Below, in pieces: positions 1 through 8,395 of a DNA stretch of 64,000 nt. The stretch is taken from positions 1-64,000 of the forward strand of contig JBIOVI010000042.1 in NCBI GenBank assembly GCA_044867645.1. The letters are read 5' to 3'. The notes under the pieces were generated by a model. That model had not been told where the DNA came from. It did not search any database and worked only from the letters and a program-made list of their open reading frames with translations. The translations under genes and the position numbers were made by a program. Position 1 is the stretch's first letter; every line of letters starts with the position of its first letter. Source of the stretch: VRUE01 sp044867645. GTDB taxonomy: Bacteria > Actinomycetota > Thermoleophilia > Solirubrobacterales > 70-9.

Positions 1-921
1 CTCGGCCTGGCACTGGTCTCGGGGACCGAAGTCGTCGACGGCCTGCTCTCCGCCTCCTCCTTCGAAAAGGGCAATGGCGGCCGCATTCTCGGCCTCGCCG
101 TCTTCGCCATCTTCATCCTCTTCGGGCTGATCCTGCGGGCGCTCTCCCAGGCGGCCCGCAACGCGCGCCAGCTCTCCGCCGTGCTCGAGGGGCTGGCCTG
201 GGAGGAGTTCCGCCAGGCGGCGCTGCCCGAGCGCTTCCGCGGCAAGATCGCGATCCTGGTCCCCGCCTACAACGAGGCCGAGAACATCGGCCACGTGCTC
301 GACCAGATGCCGGCCAGGGTCTGCGGCGTCGCCACCGAGACCCTGGTCGTCGACGACGGCTCCCGCGACGGCACCGGCGACGTCGCCGCCGCACACGGCG
401 CCGCGGTCGCCCGCCACGTCACCAACCGCGGCGGCGGCGCGGCGCTGCGCACCGGCTACCGGCTGATGGTCGAATCGGGCGCCGAGATCGTCGTCACCCT
501 CGACGCCGACGGGCAGCACCTGCCCGCCGAGATGGAGCGCCTGGTCAAACCGGTGCTCGACGGCGAAGTCGACGTCGCCCACGGCTCGCGCGTGCTCGGC
601 CAGGCCGACCGCAACCACTTCGCCCGCGAGCTGGGGATCGTCTTCTTCAACCGCCTCGTCTCGGCGATCACCCGCACCCACGTCACCGACTGCTCCAACG
701 GCTACCGCGCCGTGCGCACCACGGTGCTGCCGCAGCTGGTCCTACGCCAGGAGCAGTTCCACACCTCCGAGTTCATGATCGAGGCGATCAAGCGCGGCAT
801 CCCGGCCAGGGAGGTCCCGGTCACGGTCGAGCGGCGCCTCCACGGTCACTCGAAGAAGCCGGCCGTCGTTCGTTACGGGCTCGGCTTCGCCAACGCGATC
901 GTCAGGACCTGGCTGCGCTAG
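1..921 (+). CDS. Membrane-linked family 2 glycosyltransferase (5' end outside window)
   Basis: The frame is open from the first base, so the protein is truncated at its N-terminus; 306 residues are visible. Residues about 35-54 form one hydrophobic helix followed by a charged helix, resembling a DUF2304-type membrane segment. A GT-A domain follows, with VPAYNEAENIG near residue 87, VDDGSRDGT near 117 and the metal-binding TLDADGQH near 160. Family members transfer sugars from nucleotide or lipid-linked donors onto polyprenyl phosphate or surface glycans. A GTG at 181 would give a soluble protein, but the upstream membrane segment is in frame and looks genuine. The acceptor cannot be read from sequence. 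Confidence 0.85.
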   Translation, partial: LGLALVSGTEVVDGLLSASSFEKGNGGRILGLAVFAIFILFGLILRALSQAARNARQLSAVLEGLAWEEFRQAALPERFRGKIAILVPAYNEAENIGHVLDQMPARVCGVATETLVVDDGSRDGTGDVAAAHGAAVARHVTNRGGGAALRTGYRLMVESGAEIVVTLDADGQHLPAEMERLVKPVLDGEVDVAHGSRVLGQADRNHFARELGIVFFNRLVSAITRTHVTDCSNGYRAVRTTVLPQLVLRQEQFHTSEFMIEAIKRGIPAREVPVTVERRLHGHSKKPAVVRYGLGFANAIVRTWLR

Positions 922-1290
922 CAGGCTCGCGGTTGAGGCTCCGCCAGAGATGGGCGACGGCGTAGGAGCGCCAGGGTCGCCAGGCCTCGGCCATTTGCCT
1001 CTCGCCTGCCCGGTCCGCCGCGTACCCGCGCCGCTCCAGTGCTCGCCGTAGTCCCGCGTCGCCGACCGGATAGGCATCCGGGTCTCCGAGTGCCCGCATC
1101 GCGATGTAGGAGGCCGTCCAGGGCCCGATCCCCGGCACCGAGAGGAGACCGGCGACCGCGGTGCTCGACTCCGCCCCGGCGTCCAGGCTCAGGTCGCCTC
1201 GCTCGACCAGCCCCGCCAACTCGCGCAGGGCCCCAGCCCTGCTCCACGGCATCGGTAGCTCTGCCGGGTTGGCTCGAGCCAGGGCGGCGC
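902..1290 (-). pseudogene. 3' fragment of an AlkA-like DNA-3-methyladenine glycosylase
   Basis: About 125 codons match only the C-terminal half of the HhH-GPD glycosylases that excise alkylated bases. Visible are PMPWSRAGALRELAG, the hairpin and Pro-Gly loop VPGIGPWTASYIAMRALGD, and the aspartate-bearing segment YPVGDAGLRRAL. The N-terminal half is missing: upstream of about 1290 the frame stays open but turns into the reverse complement of unrelated genes. The 3' end overlaps the glycosyltransferase stop by about 20 bp. The truncation point coincides with that of the SnoaL-like fragment on the other strand. It is most likely a dead remnant. Confidence 0.7.
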
Positions 1291-1502
1291 GCGGGGACAT
1301 CGTCTTCGTCGAGTACGCGATGGAGGCGACGGTAAACGGCGAGCGCCTCGCCTGGGATGGCATCGGGCGCTTCGAGCTTCGCGACGGCCGGGTGTTCGAC
1401 GCGATCGGCCGCTGGGACACTGCGGCAATCCAGGCCGCCCTGGGCGCTTCGCCGGCGGCTGGGTCAGCGGCCACGGTCGGCGAAGACGACGAGGCGCCGT
1501 GA
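1288..1502 (+). pseudogene. 3' fragment of a SnoaL-like (NTF2-fold) protein
   Basis: About 60 codons resemble the last strands of SnoaL-like polyketide-cyclase/ester-isomerase proteins: GDIVFVEYAMEATV, then WDGIGRFELRDGRV and the closing DTAAIQAALG helix. The first half of the fold is missing; upstream, the same frame is the complement of the AlkA-like fragment. An ATG at 1320 could start translation but would give only a partial fold. The 3' end overlaps the convergent sugar dehydrogenase gene by 39 bp. No function is expected. Confidence 0.6.
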
Positions 1503-3056
1503 TCTGAGCGGGCCCGACTGGGGCGAGGGGAGCAGCGCCCGGAAGGTCGCCCGAGCGCCGACTCGCAGGCGGAAATGGGCAACGCAGTCCGGGTCGAGCG
1601 GCTTCGAGGCGATGCGCCTGCCGCCGCGATTGAGCTGCACCTCGCTTCCGCCATGCCCTGCGCAGGGAGATACGCGGGTCGAGAGGACGAACGTCGATTG
1701 GTCTCCAAGCCGACGGATCCTCGCCAGCAGCAGGATCCGGGCTCGTGGGGTTGCGGGCGTGGGCGCGAGCGTTGCCAGGGGAAGGGAGCTCGCCACGCCC
1801 ACGCCGGGCCCTGCCGGTCCTCCTGGAACCGTGGGGACCGAAGGCGCCCCGGAACAGTCCGGAGCGATCGCTCCCTCGAGGCGGTACACCGCGCCCCCGT
1901 TCGAGGCGACGTAAAGGCGGCCGCAGGAGTCCTCGCCGAACGAGACCGGGCCGGAGACGCTGATGCCCTCTGACCGATCTCCGGTCGCCCGACTCCCAGC
2001 AGTTGCGGGCAGCACGAGTGAGCGGATCTCGCCGATGCAGAAGTCCGCATAGAGATAGCGACCGAAGAGGTCGCCGAGGCTTGGATCGCGGACTACGTAG
2101 CCGCCGGTGATGGCGCAGCCGTGCGCGCCCCCGTCGCCGGGGTCGGTATGGGGATAGTCGAAGACGGGATCGGTAAAGCCGCCGATGCTGTCGCAGCTTT
2201 CAGGCGCGCCCGCGTAGGCGATGAACCCCTCGCGGCAGTTCCATCCGTAGTTCGCCTCCTCCCCACCGACCGCGCCCGCCGCCGGGCTCGGCGCCAAATC
2301 GACCTCCTCGCGGACGCCCTGGCCGACGTCGCCGATGATCATGTCTCCGTTGGCGCGGTCGAAGGAGAAGCGCCACGGATTGCGCAGCCCGTAGCTCCAG
2401 ATCTCGTCGAGGCCGGGTTGGCCGGCGAAGGGGTTGCCGGCGGGAATCGCGTAGCTCGGCGTGGCCCCCGGCCGGGGGTCGATGCGCAGGATCTTGCCGA
2501 GCAGGGTGTCCAGATTCTGCCCGCTTTCAAACGGGTCGCCCGACCCACCGCCGTCGCCGACCGAGACGTAGAGGTAGCCGTCGGGGCCGAACTGGATCTG
2601 ACCGCCGTTGTGGTTCGCCTCGTCCGCGTGGCCGATCGCGACGATCGGCTCGCGCACCAGGGCCGGCTCGCCCGCGCCCCCCGGCCGGAAGGCGTCGACG
2701 TGGAGGTCGCCCTCCGCCCCTCCCGCCGCGGCCTCCCCCGTGTAGGCGGCGTAGAAGCGCCCCGAGGAGACGTAGTCCGGGGCGAGCGCGATCGAAAGCA
2801 GCCCGCGCTCGCCGCTACAGCAGCTCACCAGCGAGGTCAGATCGGCGAAGGGTTGAGCGGCCGTGCCGCTGGAGAGGATCACCCTGCCCTCCCGCTCCAC
2901 CACCAGCAGCTCGTCCGGGTTCGCCGGATCGGAGGCAATGAAGATCGGCTGGTCGAATTCGCCGACAAGGCGAAGCGTCGCCGCCGAGGCGCCGACCGCA
3001 CAGCAGAGCGAAAGCGAGACGACTAACGCGGCGACCTTCCAGATACGGCGGCGCAA
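1464..3056 (-). CDS. Secreted PQQ-dependent sugar (glucose/sorbosone) dehydrogenase-like protein
   Basis: The protein has 530 residues and starts at a TTG with a perfect AAGGAGG seven bases upstream. The N-terminus is a signal peptide (MRRRIWK, a hydrophobic stretch, then ASA cleavage). Residues about 27-400 form the six-bladed propeller of the GSDH family, with FDQPIFIASDPANP, HNGGQIQFGPDGYLYVSVGDGG and YGLRNPWRFSFD. The family oxidises sugars outside the membrane with bound PQQ. After a Pro/Gly-rich linker the last 95 residues form an extra beta-rich tail with two cysteines, not part of the usual dehydrogenase. Substrate is unknown. The 3' end overlaps the SnoaL-like remnant. Confidence 0.85.
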   Translation of the reverse strand: MRRRIWKVAALVVSLSLCCAVGASAATLRLVGEFDQPIFIASDPANPDELLVVEREGRVILSSGTAAQPFADLTSLVSCCSGERGLLSIALAPDYVSSGRFYAAYTGEAAAGGAEGDLHVDAFRPGGAGEPALVREPIVAIGHADEANHNGGQIQFGPDGYLYVSVGDGGGSGDPFESGQNLDTLLGKILRIDPRPGATPSYAIPAGNPFAGQPGLDEIWSYGLRNPWRFSFDRANGDMIIGDVGQGVREEVDLAPSPAAGAVGGEEANYGWNCREGFIAYAGAPESCDSIGGFTDPVFDYPHTDPGDGGAHGCAITGGYVVRDPSLGDLFGRYLYADFCIGEIRSLVLPATAGSRATGDRSEGISVSGPVSFGEDSCGRLYVASNGGAVYRLEGAIAPDCSGAPSVPTVPGGPAGPGVGVASSLPLATLAPTPATPRARILLLARIRRLGDQSTFVLSTRVSPCAGHGGSEVQLNRGGRRIASKPLDPDCVAHFRLRVGARATFRALLPSPQSGPLRSRRLVVFADRGR

Positions 3057-3107
3057 ACGATTTCCTCCTTGGCTCGTCGCCGGGCCTCTACCCGCTGCGC
3101 GGTTCCC

Positions 3108-3392
3108 CTACCCCACTCCGGGGTGACGGACCTGGGCGGGATCGGGCAGATAGAGATCCATGCCGCAGCGGGGGCAAACCTGAACGTAGAGCTTCACGGC
3201 CTTGTGGCAGTTGGGGCACTGCCGTTCCGGTTCGTGCTTCTCCGAGCGATAGAGGATCACCGCGATCAGGCCCAGCGGCGGCAGCACCGTCCCGATCAGC
3301 AGCCAGAGCCAGAACGAGCTGCCCTTGCCGCGGCCGACGATCGCGGTGGCCAGCCCGAAGAAGAACGCTATGACGACGTACTCGAATCCCAC
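3108..3392 (-). CDS. Small membrane protein with C-terminal zinc ribbon
   Basis: This 94-residue protein has two hydrophobic helices (residues about 4-18 and 27-45) and then a CPNC...CPRC zinc ribbon at residues about 60-78. A short tail follows. The ATG lies 25 bp inside the 3' end of the upstream NDH-2 gene on the same strand, so the two are probably translationally coupled. Zinc-ribbon membrane proteins of this kind are common in Actinomycetota and lack assigned functions. The link with NDH-2 suggests a membrane or redox context but does not show it. Confidence 0.75.
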   Translation of the reverse strand: MGFEYVVIAFFFGLATAIVGRGKGSSFWLWLLIGTVLPPLGLIAVILYRSEKHEPERQCPNCHKAVKLYVQVCPRCGMDLYLPDPAQVRHPGVG

Positions 3393-4675
3393 GGCCCCAT
3401 TGTCGCGCCCAGGCGCTGTGGGTGCCCGATCGAGCCGACCTCGGCGAGGTCACGACGGAAGGGCAGGCTGGCCGTCCAGTCGATCACCGCGCGCGCCTTG
3501 CGCGCGGCGCCCGGAATCTGACTCATGTGGTAGGTGCGCGCCATCCACCAGGCCGGGAAGCCGCGGAAGGTGCGGCCGCCGACTTTTCCCACCGCCTTGT
3601 ACCGACCGAGGTTGACGAATGAGGCATTGCCGCGGTACTCGAATGGCCGAGCCGTGCCCACCCCCAGCTCGGCAGCGATGTTGCGTGCCGCGACCGGGCC
3701 TTGCCTGACGGCGTGCTGTGCGGTCGGCGGGTAGAGGCCGCCGCGCGGGTCCGGGGCGGCGGCGCAGTCGCCGATCGCCCAGACCGAGTCCGACCCTTCG
3801 ACCCGCAGGTGGGTGTCGACCGGCACGCGACCGCGCTCGTCGAGCGACAGCGAGAGCTGGCGCAGGCTTGGATGGGGGGCGACGCCGGCGGTCCAGACGA
3901 CGGTGCGGGTCGGCAGGGTCTCGCCGTTCGAGAGCCGGGCACGATTGGCCGTGACCTCCTCCAAGGTCGTCTCGAGACGGATGTCGATCCCGCGTCCGCG
4001 CAGCTCCCGCAGCGCGTACTCAGCGAGGCCGGCGTCGATCTCCGGCAACACTCTGTCGCTGGCCTCGACCAGGACCCAGCGCATGCCATGCAGGCGGGCG
4101 CGTGGGTAGCTCTCCATCGCGTCGGCGGCGAAGTCCTGGAGCTCGGCCAATGCCTCCAGGCCGGCGTAGCCGCCGCCGACGAACACGTAGGTGAGAAGCT
4201 CGTCGCGCCGGGCGGGATCCTCAGTCGCGTTGGCCGCCTCCAGCGTTTCGACCACGTGGTTGCGGAGCCAGATCGCGTCGGCGAGGGTTTTGAAGCCGAC
4301 GGCGTGCTCGGAGAGGCCGGGGACCGGTAGCACCCGCGAGACCGAGCCGAGGGCGAGCAGGAGCTGGTCGTAGGGGAGCGTCTCGGCCTCTCCCTCACGA
4401 GTCCGCAGCTCGACCGTGCGCGCCTCGGGATCGTGGCCGGAGACCGTTCCCAGCCGCAGGTAGGTGCGCTCGAGGATCTCGCGCAGCGGCGTGACCACGT
4501 GGCGCGGCTCGAGCGTCCCCGCGGCGGCCTCGGGCAGGAACGGCGTGTAGAGCAGGAAGTTGACGTCGTTGACCAGGGTCAGCCGCGCCGACTGCTTCGC
4601 CATGATCCGCTCCAGCTCCCGCGCCGCCATCGCCCCACCGAATCCACCCCCGGCGATGACGACGTTCCAGGCCAT
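3368..4675 (-). CDS. ndh: Type II NADH dehydrogenase (NDH-2)
   Basis: A single-subunit FAD enzyme that passes electrons from NADH to quinone without pumping protons. In the 435 residues there are two dinucleotide-binding folds: GGGFGGAMAA at the N-terminus for FAD and FVGGGYAGLEALAEL near residue 165 for NADH. VWTAGVAPHP and VWAIGDCAAAPD complete the family pattern, and the C-terminus carries the amphipathic region expected for membrane attachment. There is no Shine-Dalgarno; a TAAGTT hexamer ends six bases before the ATG, indicating a leaderless message. A 29-bp palindrome covers the -35 region, so the gene is probably regulated. Confidence 0.9.
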   Translation of the reverse strand: MAWNVVIAGGGFGGAMAARELERIMAKQSARLTLVNDVNFLLYTPFLPEAAAGTLEPRHVVTPLREILERTYLRLGTVSGHDPEARTVELRTREGEAETLPYDQLLLALGSVSRVLPVPGLSEHAVGFKTLADAIWLRNHVVETLEAANATEDPARRDELLTYVFVGGGYAGLEALAELQDFAADAMESYPRARLHGMRWVLVEASDRVLPEIDAGLAEYALRELRGRGIDIRLETTLEEVTANRARLSNGETLPTRTVVWTAGVAPHPSLRQLSLSLDERGRVPVDTHLRVEGSDSVWAIGDCAAAPDPRGGLYPPTAQHAVRQGPVAARNIAAELGVGTARPFEYRGNASFVNLGRYKAVGKVGGRTFRGFPAWWMARTYHMSQIPGAARKARAVIDWTASLPFRRDLAEVGSIGHPQRLGATMGPWDSSTSS

Positions 4676-4681
4676 GGAGTC

Positions 4682-4687
4682 AACTTA
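4682..4687 (-). promoter_or_regulatory. -10 hexamer of leaderless ndh promoter
   Basis: On the minus strand this reads TAAGTT, matching TANNNT, and ends six bases before the ndh ATG. No Shine-Dalgarno is visible. Its upstream edge touches the palindrome at 4688-4716. Confidence 0.55.
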
Positions 4688-4716
4688 GCACTTTGTAACA
4701 ACTTGTCACAAAGTGC
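4688..4716. promoter_or_regulatory. 29-bp palindromic operator upstream of ndh
   Basis: The arms are 14 bp around one central base, with a single mismatched pair (4697/4707). The half site reads GCACTTTGT, and the centre repeats TTGTnACAA. It is far more AT-rich than its surroundings and directly abuts the predicted -10 box. As RNA it could only fold with loss of the central pairs, and no U-run follows on either side, so a DNA-binding dimer (TetR-like or redox-sensing) is more likely than a gatB terminator. Confidence 0.65.
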
Positions 4717-4731
4717 GAATCTGCATTTGAC

Positions 4732-6168
4732 CTACTCCCCCAGCTTCTCCTGGATCAGGCGGTTGACCTCGCCGCCGTCGGCACGGCCTTTGGTCTCCTT
4801 CATCACCGCGCCGACGATGGCGCCGATCGCCTTCTGGTTGCCGGCGCGAACCTGGTCGGCGGCCTCCGGGTTGGCATCGACCGCGGCGGCGACTATCGAT
4901 TCCAGCTCGCCGCTGTCGGCGATCTGGGCGAGGCCGTCGCGCTCTACTATCGCGGCGGGATCGCCACCTTCGGCGACCATCGACGCAAGAACCTGCTTGC
5001 CGCTGCCGTGCGAGATCTTCTTCTCCTGGACCATGATCGCCAGGGCGGCGAGCGCCTCGGGCTCGACCTTGGAGGCGGTCGCGTCGTCGACACCCTCCTG
5101 GCGCAGGGCGGCGGCCAGCTCGCCGGTGACCCAGTTGGCGAGCACGCGAGGCTCGACCTCGCCGGCGACGCGGGCAGCCCGCTCGAAGTAGTCGGCCGTC
5201 TCCGGATCGGCGACTAGCACCGTGGCCGCGTCCTCGGCTAGCCCAAGCTCCTCGCGGTAGCGCGCCATCCGGGCCTCGGGCAACTCGGGCAGCGCCTCTC
5301 GCGCCTCCTTCAGCATCGCCTCGGTCGGCGCTAGGGGCACCAGGTCGGGCTCGGGGAAGTAGCGGTAGTCGTGCGCCTCCTCCTTCGAGCGCAGCGCGGT
5401 CAGCGAGCCGTCCTCGGGGTGGAAATGGAGCGTCTCCTGCACCACGCTCCCCCCCGCCTCGATCAGCTCCCGCTGCCGTGCCAGCTCGGCCTCGATTCCC
5501 CGTTCGAGAAAGCGAAAGCTGTTCATGTTCTTCAGCTCGGTCTTGGTCCCCAGCTGCTCGCTGCCGGCGGGCCGCACGGAGACGTTGGCGTCGATCCGCA
5601 GGCTGCCCTCCTCCATGTTGACGTCGGAGACGTCGAGCTGGCCGACGGTGGTACGCAGCAGGCGCGCCCAGGCGGCGGCCTCCGCCGCGCTGCGCAGGTC
5701 CGGCTCGGTGACAATCTCGACCAGCGGCGTGCCGCCGCGGTTGAAGTCGACCAGCGAGGCGCCCGATCCGTGGATCCGTCCCGACTCGCCGAGATGGATC
5801 GTCTTCGCCGCGTCCTCCTCGAGGTGGGCCCGATGGATCCGCACCTCGCCGAGACGGCCGTCAACGGCAAGCGGCAGGTCGTACTGGCTGATCTGGTAGG
5901 CCTTCGGATTGTCCGGATAGAAGTAGTTCTTGCGGTGGAAGATCGAGCGCGCCGCCACGTCGCACTCCAGCGCCGCGGCGATCTTCAGCGCGTAGCGGAT
6001 CGCCTCCTCGTTGGGCACCGGCAACACGCCGGGGTGGGCGAGGCAGACCGGGCAGGTGTGGACGTTCGGCTCGTCGCCGAAGGAGAGCGCGCAGCCGCAG
6101 AACATCTTCGTCCGGGTCGAGAGCTGGACGTGGATCTCCAGCCCGATCACAGCCTCCAGCTCAGCCAT
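4732..6168 (-). CDS. gatB: Aspartyl/glutamyl-tRNA amidotransferase subunit B
   Basis: GatB recognises mischarged Glu-tRNA(Gln) or Asp-tRNA(Asn) and carries the kinase/amidation site that uses ammonia supplied by GatA. The 478-residue protein begins MAELEAVIGLEIHVQL, followed by the cradle domain with CPVCLAHPGVLPV and then the YQISQYDLPL and DFNRGGTPLVEIVTEPD signatures. The C-terminal tRNA-binding YqeY-like domain ends in NRLIQEKLGE. The chosen ATG overlaps the 3' end of gatA by 8 bp; the longer in-frame start has no homology. Possession of gatCAB implies indirect Gln-tRNA and/or Asn-tRNA synthesis. Confidence 0.95.
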   Translation of the reverse strand: MAELEAVIGLEIHVQLSTRTKMFCGCALSFGDEPNVHTCPVCLAHPGVLPVPNEEAIRYALKIAAALECDVAARSIFHRKNYFYPDNPKAYQISQYDLPLAVDGRLGEVRIHRAHLEEDAAKTIHLGESGRIHGSGASLVDFNRGGTPLVEIVTEPDLRSAAEAAAWARLLRTTVGQLDVSDVNMEEGSLRIDANVSVRPAGSEQLGTKTELKNMNSFRFLERGIEAELARQRELIEAGGSVVQETLHFHPEDGSLTALRSKEEAHDYRYFPEPDLVPLAPTEAMLKEAREALPELPEARMARYREELGLAEDAATVLVADPETADYFERAARVAGEVEPRVLANWVTGELAAALRQEGVDDATASKVEPEALAALAIMVQEKKISHGSGKQVLASMVAEGGDPAAIVERDGLAQIADSGELESIVAAAVDANPEAADQVRAGNQKAIGAIVGAVMKETKGRADGGEVNRLIQEKLGE

Positions 6169-7606
6169 CGCCGCCCTCCCCCGGTTTCGCCTCGAACCCG
6201 ATCGCCCCCTCGAGGGCGTGCGCGGCGTCGAGCAGTCGCTGCTCGGCAAAGGCAGGGGCGGCGATCTGGAACCCGACCGGCAGCCGGGGCCCGCCTCCTT
6301 CTGGCTCGGCGAGGCCCGCCGGGATCGAGATCGCCGGGATGCCCGCCAGGCTCATCGGCACAGTGAAGAAGTCGTTCATGTACATCGCCAGCGGGTCGTC
6401 GGTCTTCTCACCGAGGCCGAAGGCAACCGAGGGAGAGGTCGGCGTGACGACGAAGTCGACCCGCTCGAAGGCCGAGTCGAAGTCCTCGGAGATCTTGGTG
6501 CGGACTTTCTGGGCGCGTCCGTAGTAGGCGTCGTAGTAGCCGGAGGAGAGCGCGTAGGTGCCCAGCATGATGCGGCGCTTCACCTCCGCCCCGAATCCCT
6601 CGGCACGCGTCGTCTCGTACATCTCGATCAGATCGCTCGCTTCGGCGCGCACGCCGTAGCGGACGCCGTCGTAACGAGCCAGGTTCGACGACGCCTCGGC
6701 CGGCGCGATCACGTAGTAGGCGGAGATGCCGTGCTCGGCGTGCGGCAGCGGAACCTCGGCGATCTCGCCCCCGAGCCGCTCGATCGTCTCCAGGGTGGCC
6801 TCGAAGACCGCCCTCACCCCCGGCTCGATCGCGTCGTGGGCGAGCTCTGTGGGCACCGCGAAGCGCAACCCGCTTAGATCCTCGCGCGTGGGGGCCTCGA
6901 TGCCGCCCTCGATCCCAACCGAGGTCGAATCGCACTGGTCGCGTCCCTCGAGCGCCGCCAGCAGGAGCGCCGCGTCGGTGACGTCGCGAGTCAGCGGGCC
7001 GCACTGGTCGAGCGAGGAGGCGAAGGCGATCATCCCGTAGCGGGAGACCGCGCCGTAGGTGGGCTTCAAGCCGACGATCCCGCAGAGCGAAGCTGGCTGG
7101 CGGATCGAGCCACCGGTGTCGGTGCCGATCGCGCAGGGCGCGAGGCCGCCGGCGACGACGGCGGCGGACCCGCCCGAGGACCCGCCCGGCACCCGCCCGC
7201 GGTCCCACGGGTTCAGCACCGGTCCATAGGCCGAGTTCTCGTTGGAGGACCCCATCGCGAACTCGTCCATATTGGTCTTGCCGAGCAGGCTGGCACCGGC
7301 CTCGTTCAGTCGCCGCACCGCGGTCGCCGTGTAGGGCGGGCGGTAGCCCTCGATGATCCGCGAGGCCGCCGTGGTCGGCACGCCCTCGGTGCAGAAGATG
7401 TCCTTGATCGCAACGGGTATCCCAGCGAGCGGCGCGTCCACCTCGCCGTTCGCGCCGCTGTCCCCGGCGCGCCAGAGATAGGCGTTCAGCTCATCTCCGG
7501 ATGCGGCGTCGCGCCAGGTCTCGAAGTACTCCTCGCGAGAGATCCCGCCGGCCGCAATCTCCGCCACGGCTTCGGCGACGGACAAGCCCCGAATCCCTTC
7601 CATCAT
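6161..7606 (-). CDS. gatA: Aspartyl/glutamyl-tRNA amidotransferase subunit A
   Basis: GatA is the glutaminase subunit that frees ammonia for GatB. The 481-residue amidase-signature protein shows the catalytic lysine in VAIKDIFCTEGV (near residue 69) and the Gly-Ser-rich PGGSSGGSAA segment. The cis-serine and acylated serine lie in GTDTGGSIRQPAS. It overlaps gatC by 4 bp (ATGA) and gatB by 8 bp, so all three subunits should be made in step. A second amidase-signature gene at 32932-34374 is a paralogue without gat neighbours. Confidence 0.95.
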   Translation of the reverse strand: MMEGIRGLSVAEAVAEIAAGGISREEYFETWRDAASGDELNAYLWRAGDSGANGEVDAPLAGIPVAIKDIFCTEGVPTTAASRIIEGYRPPYTATAVRRLNEAGASLLGKTNMDEFAMGSSNENSAYGPVLNPWDRGRVPGGSSGGSAAVVAGGLAPCAIGTDTGGSIRQPASLCGIVGLKPTYGAVSRYGMIAFASSLDQCGPLTRDVTDAALLLAALEGRDQCDSTSVGIEGGIEAPTREDLSGLRFAVPTELAHDAIEPGVRAVFEATLETIERLGGEIAEVPLPHAEHGISAYYVIAPAEASSNLARYDGVRYGVRAEASDLIEMYETTRAEGFGAEVKRRIMLGTYALSSGYYDAYYGRAQKVRTKISEDFDSAFERVDFVVTPTSPSVAFGLGEKTDDPLAMYMNDFFTVPMSLAGIPAISIPAGLAEPEGGGPRLPVGFQIAAPAFAEQRLLDAAHALEGAIGFEAKPGEGGDG

Positions 7607-7890
7607 TCGGCCTGCGGGGACGGGACCCTGAACGCGTCATCGGCGGGGTCCGGGGCTTGCTCCAGCACCACATCCCTGGGCCAGCTCGGTCGCGGCTCGT
7701 CCGGGCGCAGGACGTTCTCCAGCTCGACCACGTGCGAAGTCGGTTCCACGTCCTCCAGGTCCAGCTCCCCGATCCGGTCGACGTGCTCGAGGATCCCTGA
7801 GAGCTCCCCGCTCATCTTCTCCACCTCGTCCTCGGACAGTCGCAACCGGGCCAGCTTGGCGACGTGAAGGACTTGCTCCCGCTCGATCAC
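7603..7890 (-). CDS. gatC: Aspartyl/glutamyl-tRNA amidotransferase subunit C
   Basis: This 95-residue subunit wraps around the GatA-GatB interface. It begins with GTG (MIEREQVLHVAKLARL) and contains the family pattern LSEDEVEKMSGELSGILEHV and then DVEPTSHVVELENVLRPDEP. It is the first gene of gatCAB. There is no Shine-Dalgarno; TAGAAT ends seven bases before the GTG, so the operon is probably read from a leaderless promoter. Confidence 0.93.
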   Translation of the reverse strand: MIEREQVLHVAKLARLRLSEDEVEKMSGELSGILEHVDRIGELDLEDVEPTSHVVELENVLRPDEPRPSWPRDVVLEQAPDPADDAFRVPSPQAE

Positions 7891-7897
7891 GGGCGGG

Positions 7898-7903
7898 ATT
7901 CTA
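7898..7903 (-). promoter_or_regulatory. -10 hexamer of leaderless gatCAB promoter
   Basis: TAGAAT on the minus strand ends seven bases before the GTG of gatC. No ribosome-binding site is seen between them. Confidence 0.5.
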
Positions 7904-7941
7904 GGTGGCCTGCTTTCGGGAGCGGAGGAAGCCGCCGGTCG

Positions 7942-8328
7942 CTATGGCGCCGTGACCGTTCGCGAGCGGGCACCGAGGCATTCGACCGGCCGGCCGGGCA
8001 GGTGGTAAGCCGAAACTTCGGCGTAGACCCGCGCCCCGCGGAGGGTGGGGCGGGACCTCATCCCCCATTTGTTGGCGTAGGGGGTGAGGTACGCGACGAC
8101 GTCGTCGTGCCCTGGCATCGCTTTGCGAACTCGAACCGTGCTCTGTTCGCAGAACTCGGCCGGGGCGTCGGAGGTGACGGTGCCACCGATCTTGTGTGCA
8201 GCCCTGTCCACGGCGATCGTCAACGTGACGGGGTAGACGTGGGTGGTCTCGCCGGAGGCGGGTGCGACGGCGAGCAAGAGCGCCGCGAGCGAGGCGAGCG
8301 CCGCTCCCAGCTGTGCGCCGCGGGTCAT
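7942..8328 (-). CDS. Secreted hypothetical protein
   Basis: The 128 residues open with a clear signal peptide (MTRGAQLGAALASLAALLLA, cleavage near ASG-ETT), leaving an exported domain of about 100 residues. That part is beta-rich, contains two cysteines (EFCEQS and VECLGA) that could pair, and has a VRKAMPGHDDVVAYLTPYAN segment. I do not recognise the family. It is divergent from the membrane protein gene that follows, with a TACCTT hexamer six bases before its ATG. Confidence 0.65.
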   Translation of the reverse strand: MTRGAQLGAALASLAALLLAVAPASGETTHVYPVTLTIAVDRAAHKIGGTVTSDAPAEFCEQSTVRVRKAMPGHDDVVAYLTPYANKWGMRSRPTLRGARVYAEVSAYHLPGRPVECLGARSRTVTAP

Positions 8329-8334
8329 AGCTCC

Positions 8335-8340
8335 AAGGTA
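8335..8340 (-). promoter_or_regulatory. -10 hexamer of leaderless promoter for the secreted protein
   Basis: TACCTT on the minus strand ends six bases before the ATG at 8328. Confidence 0.4.
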
Positions 8341-8395
8341 GCGCGCATCGTTGCCCTCGTGCCCAATCCAGGCCGTCTTTGGCTGTGCAGCCAGC

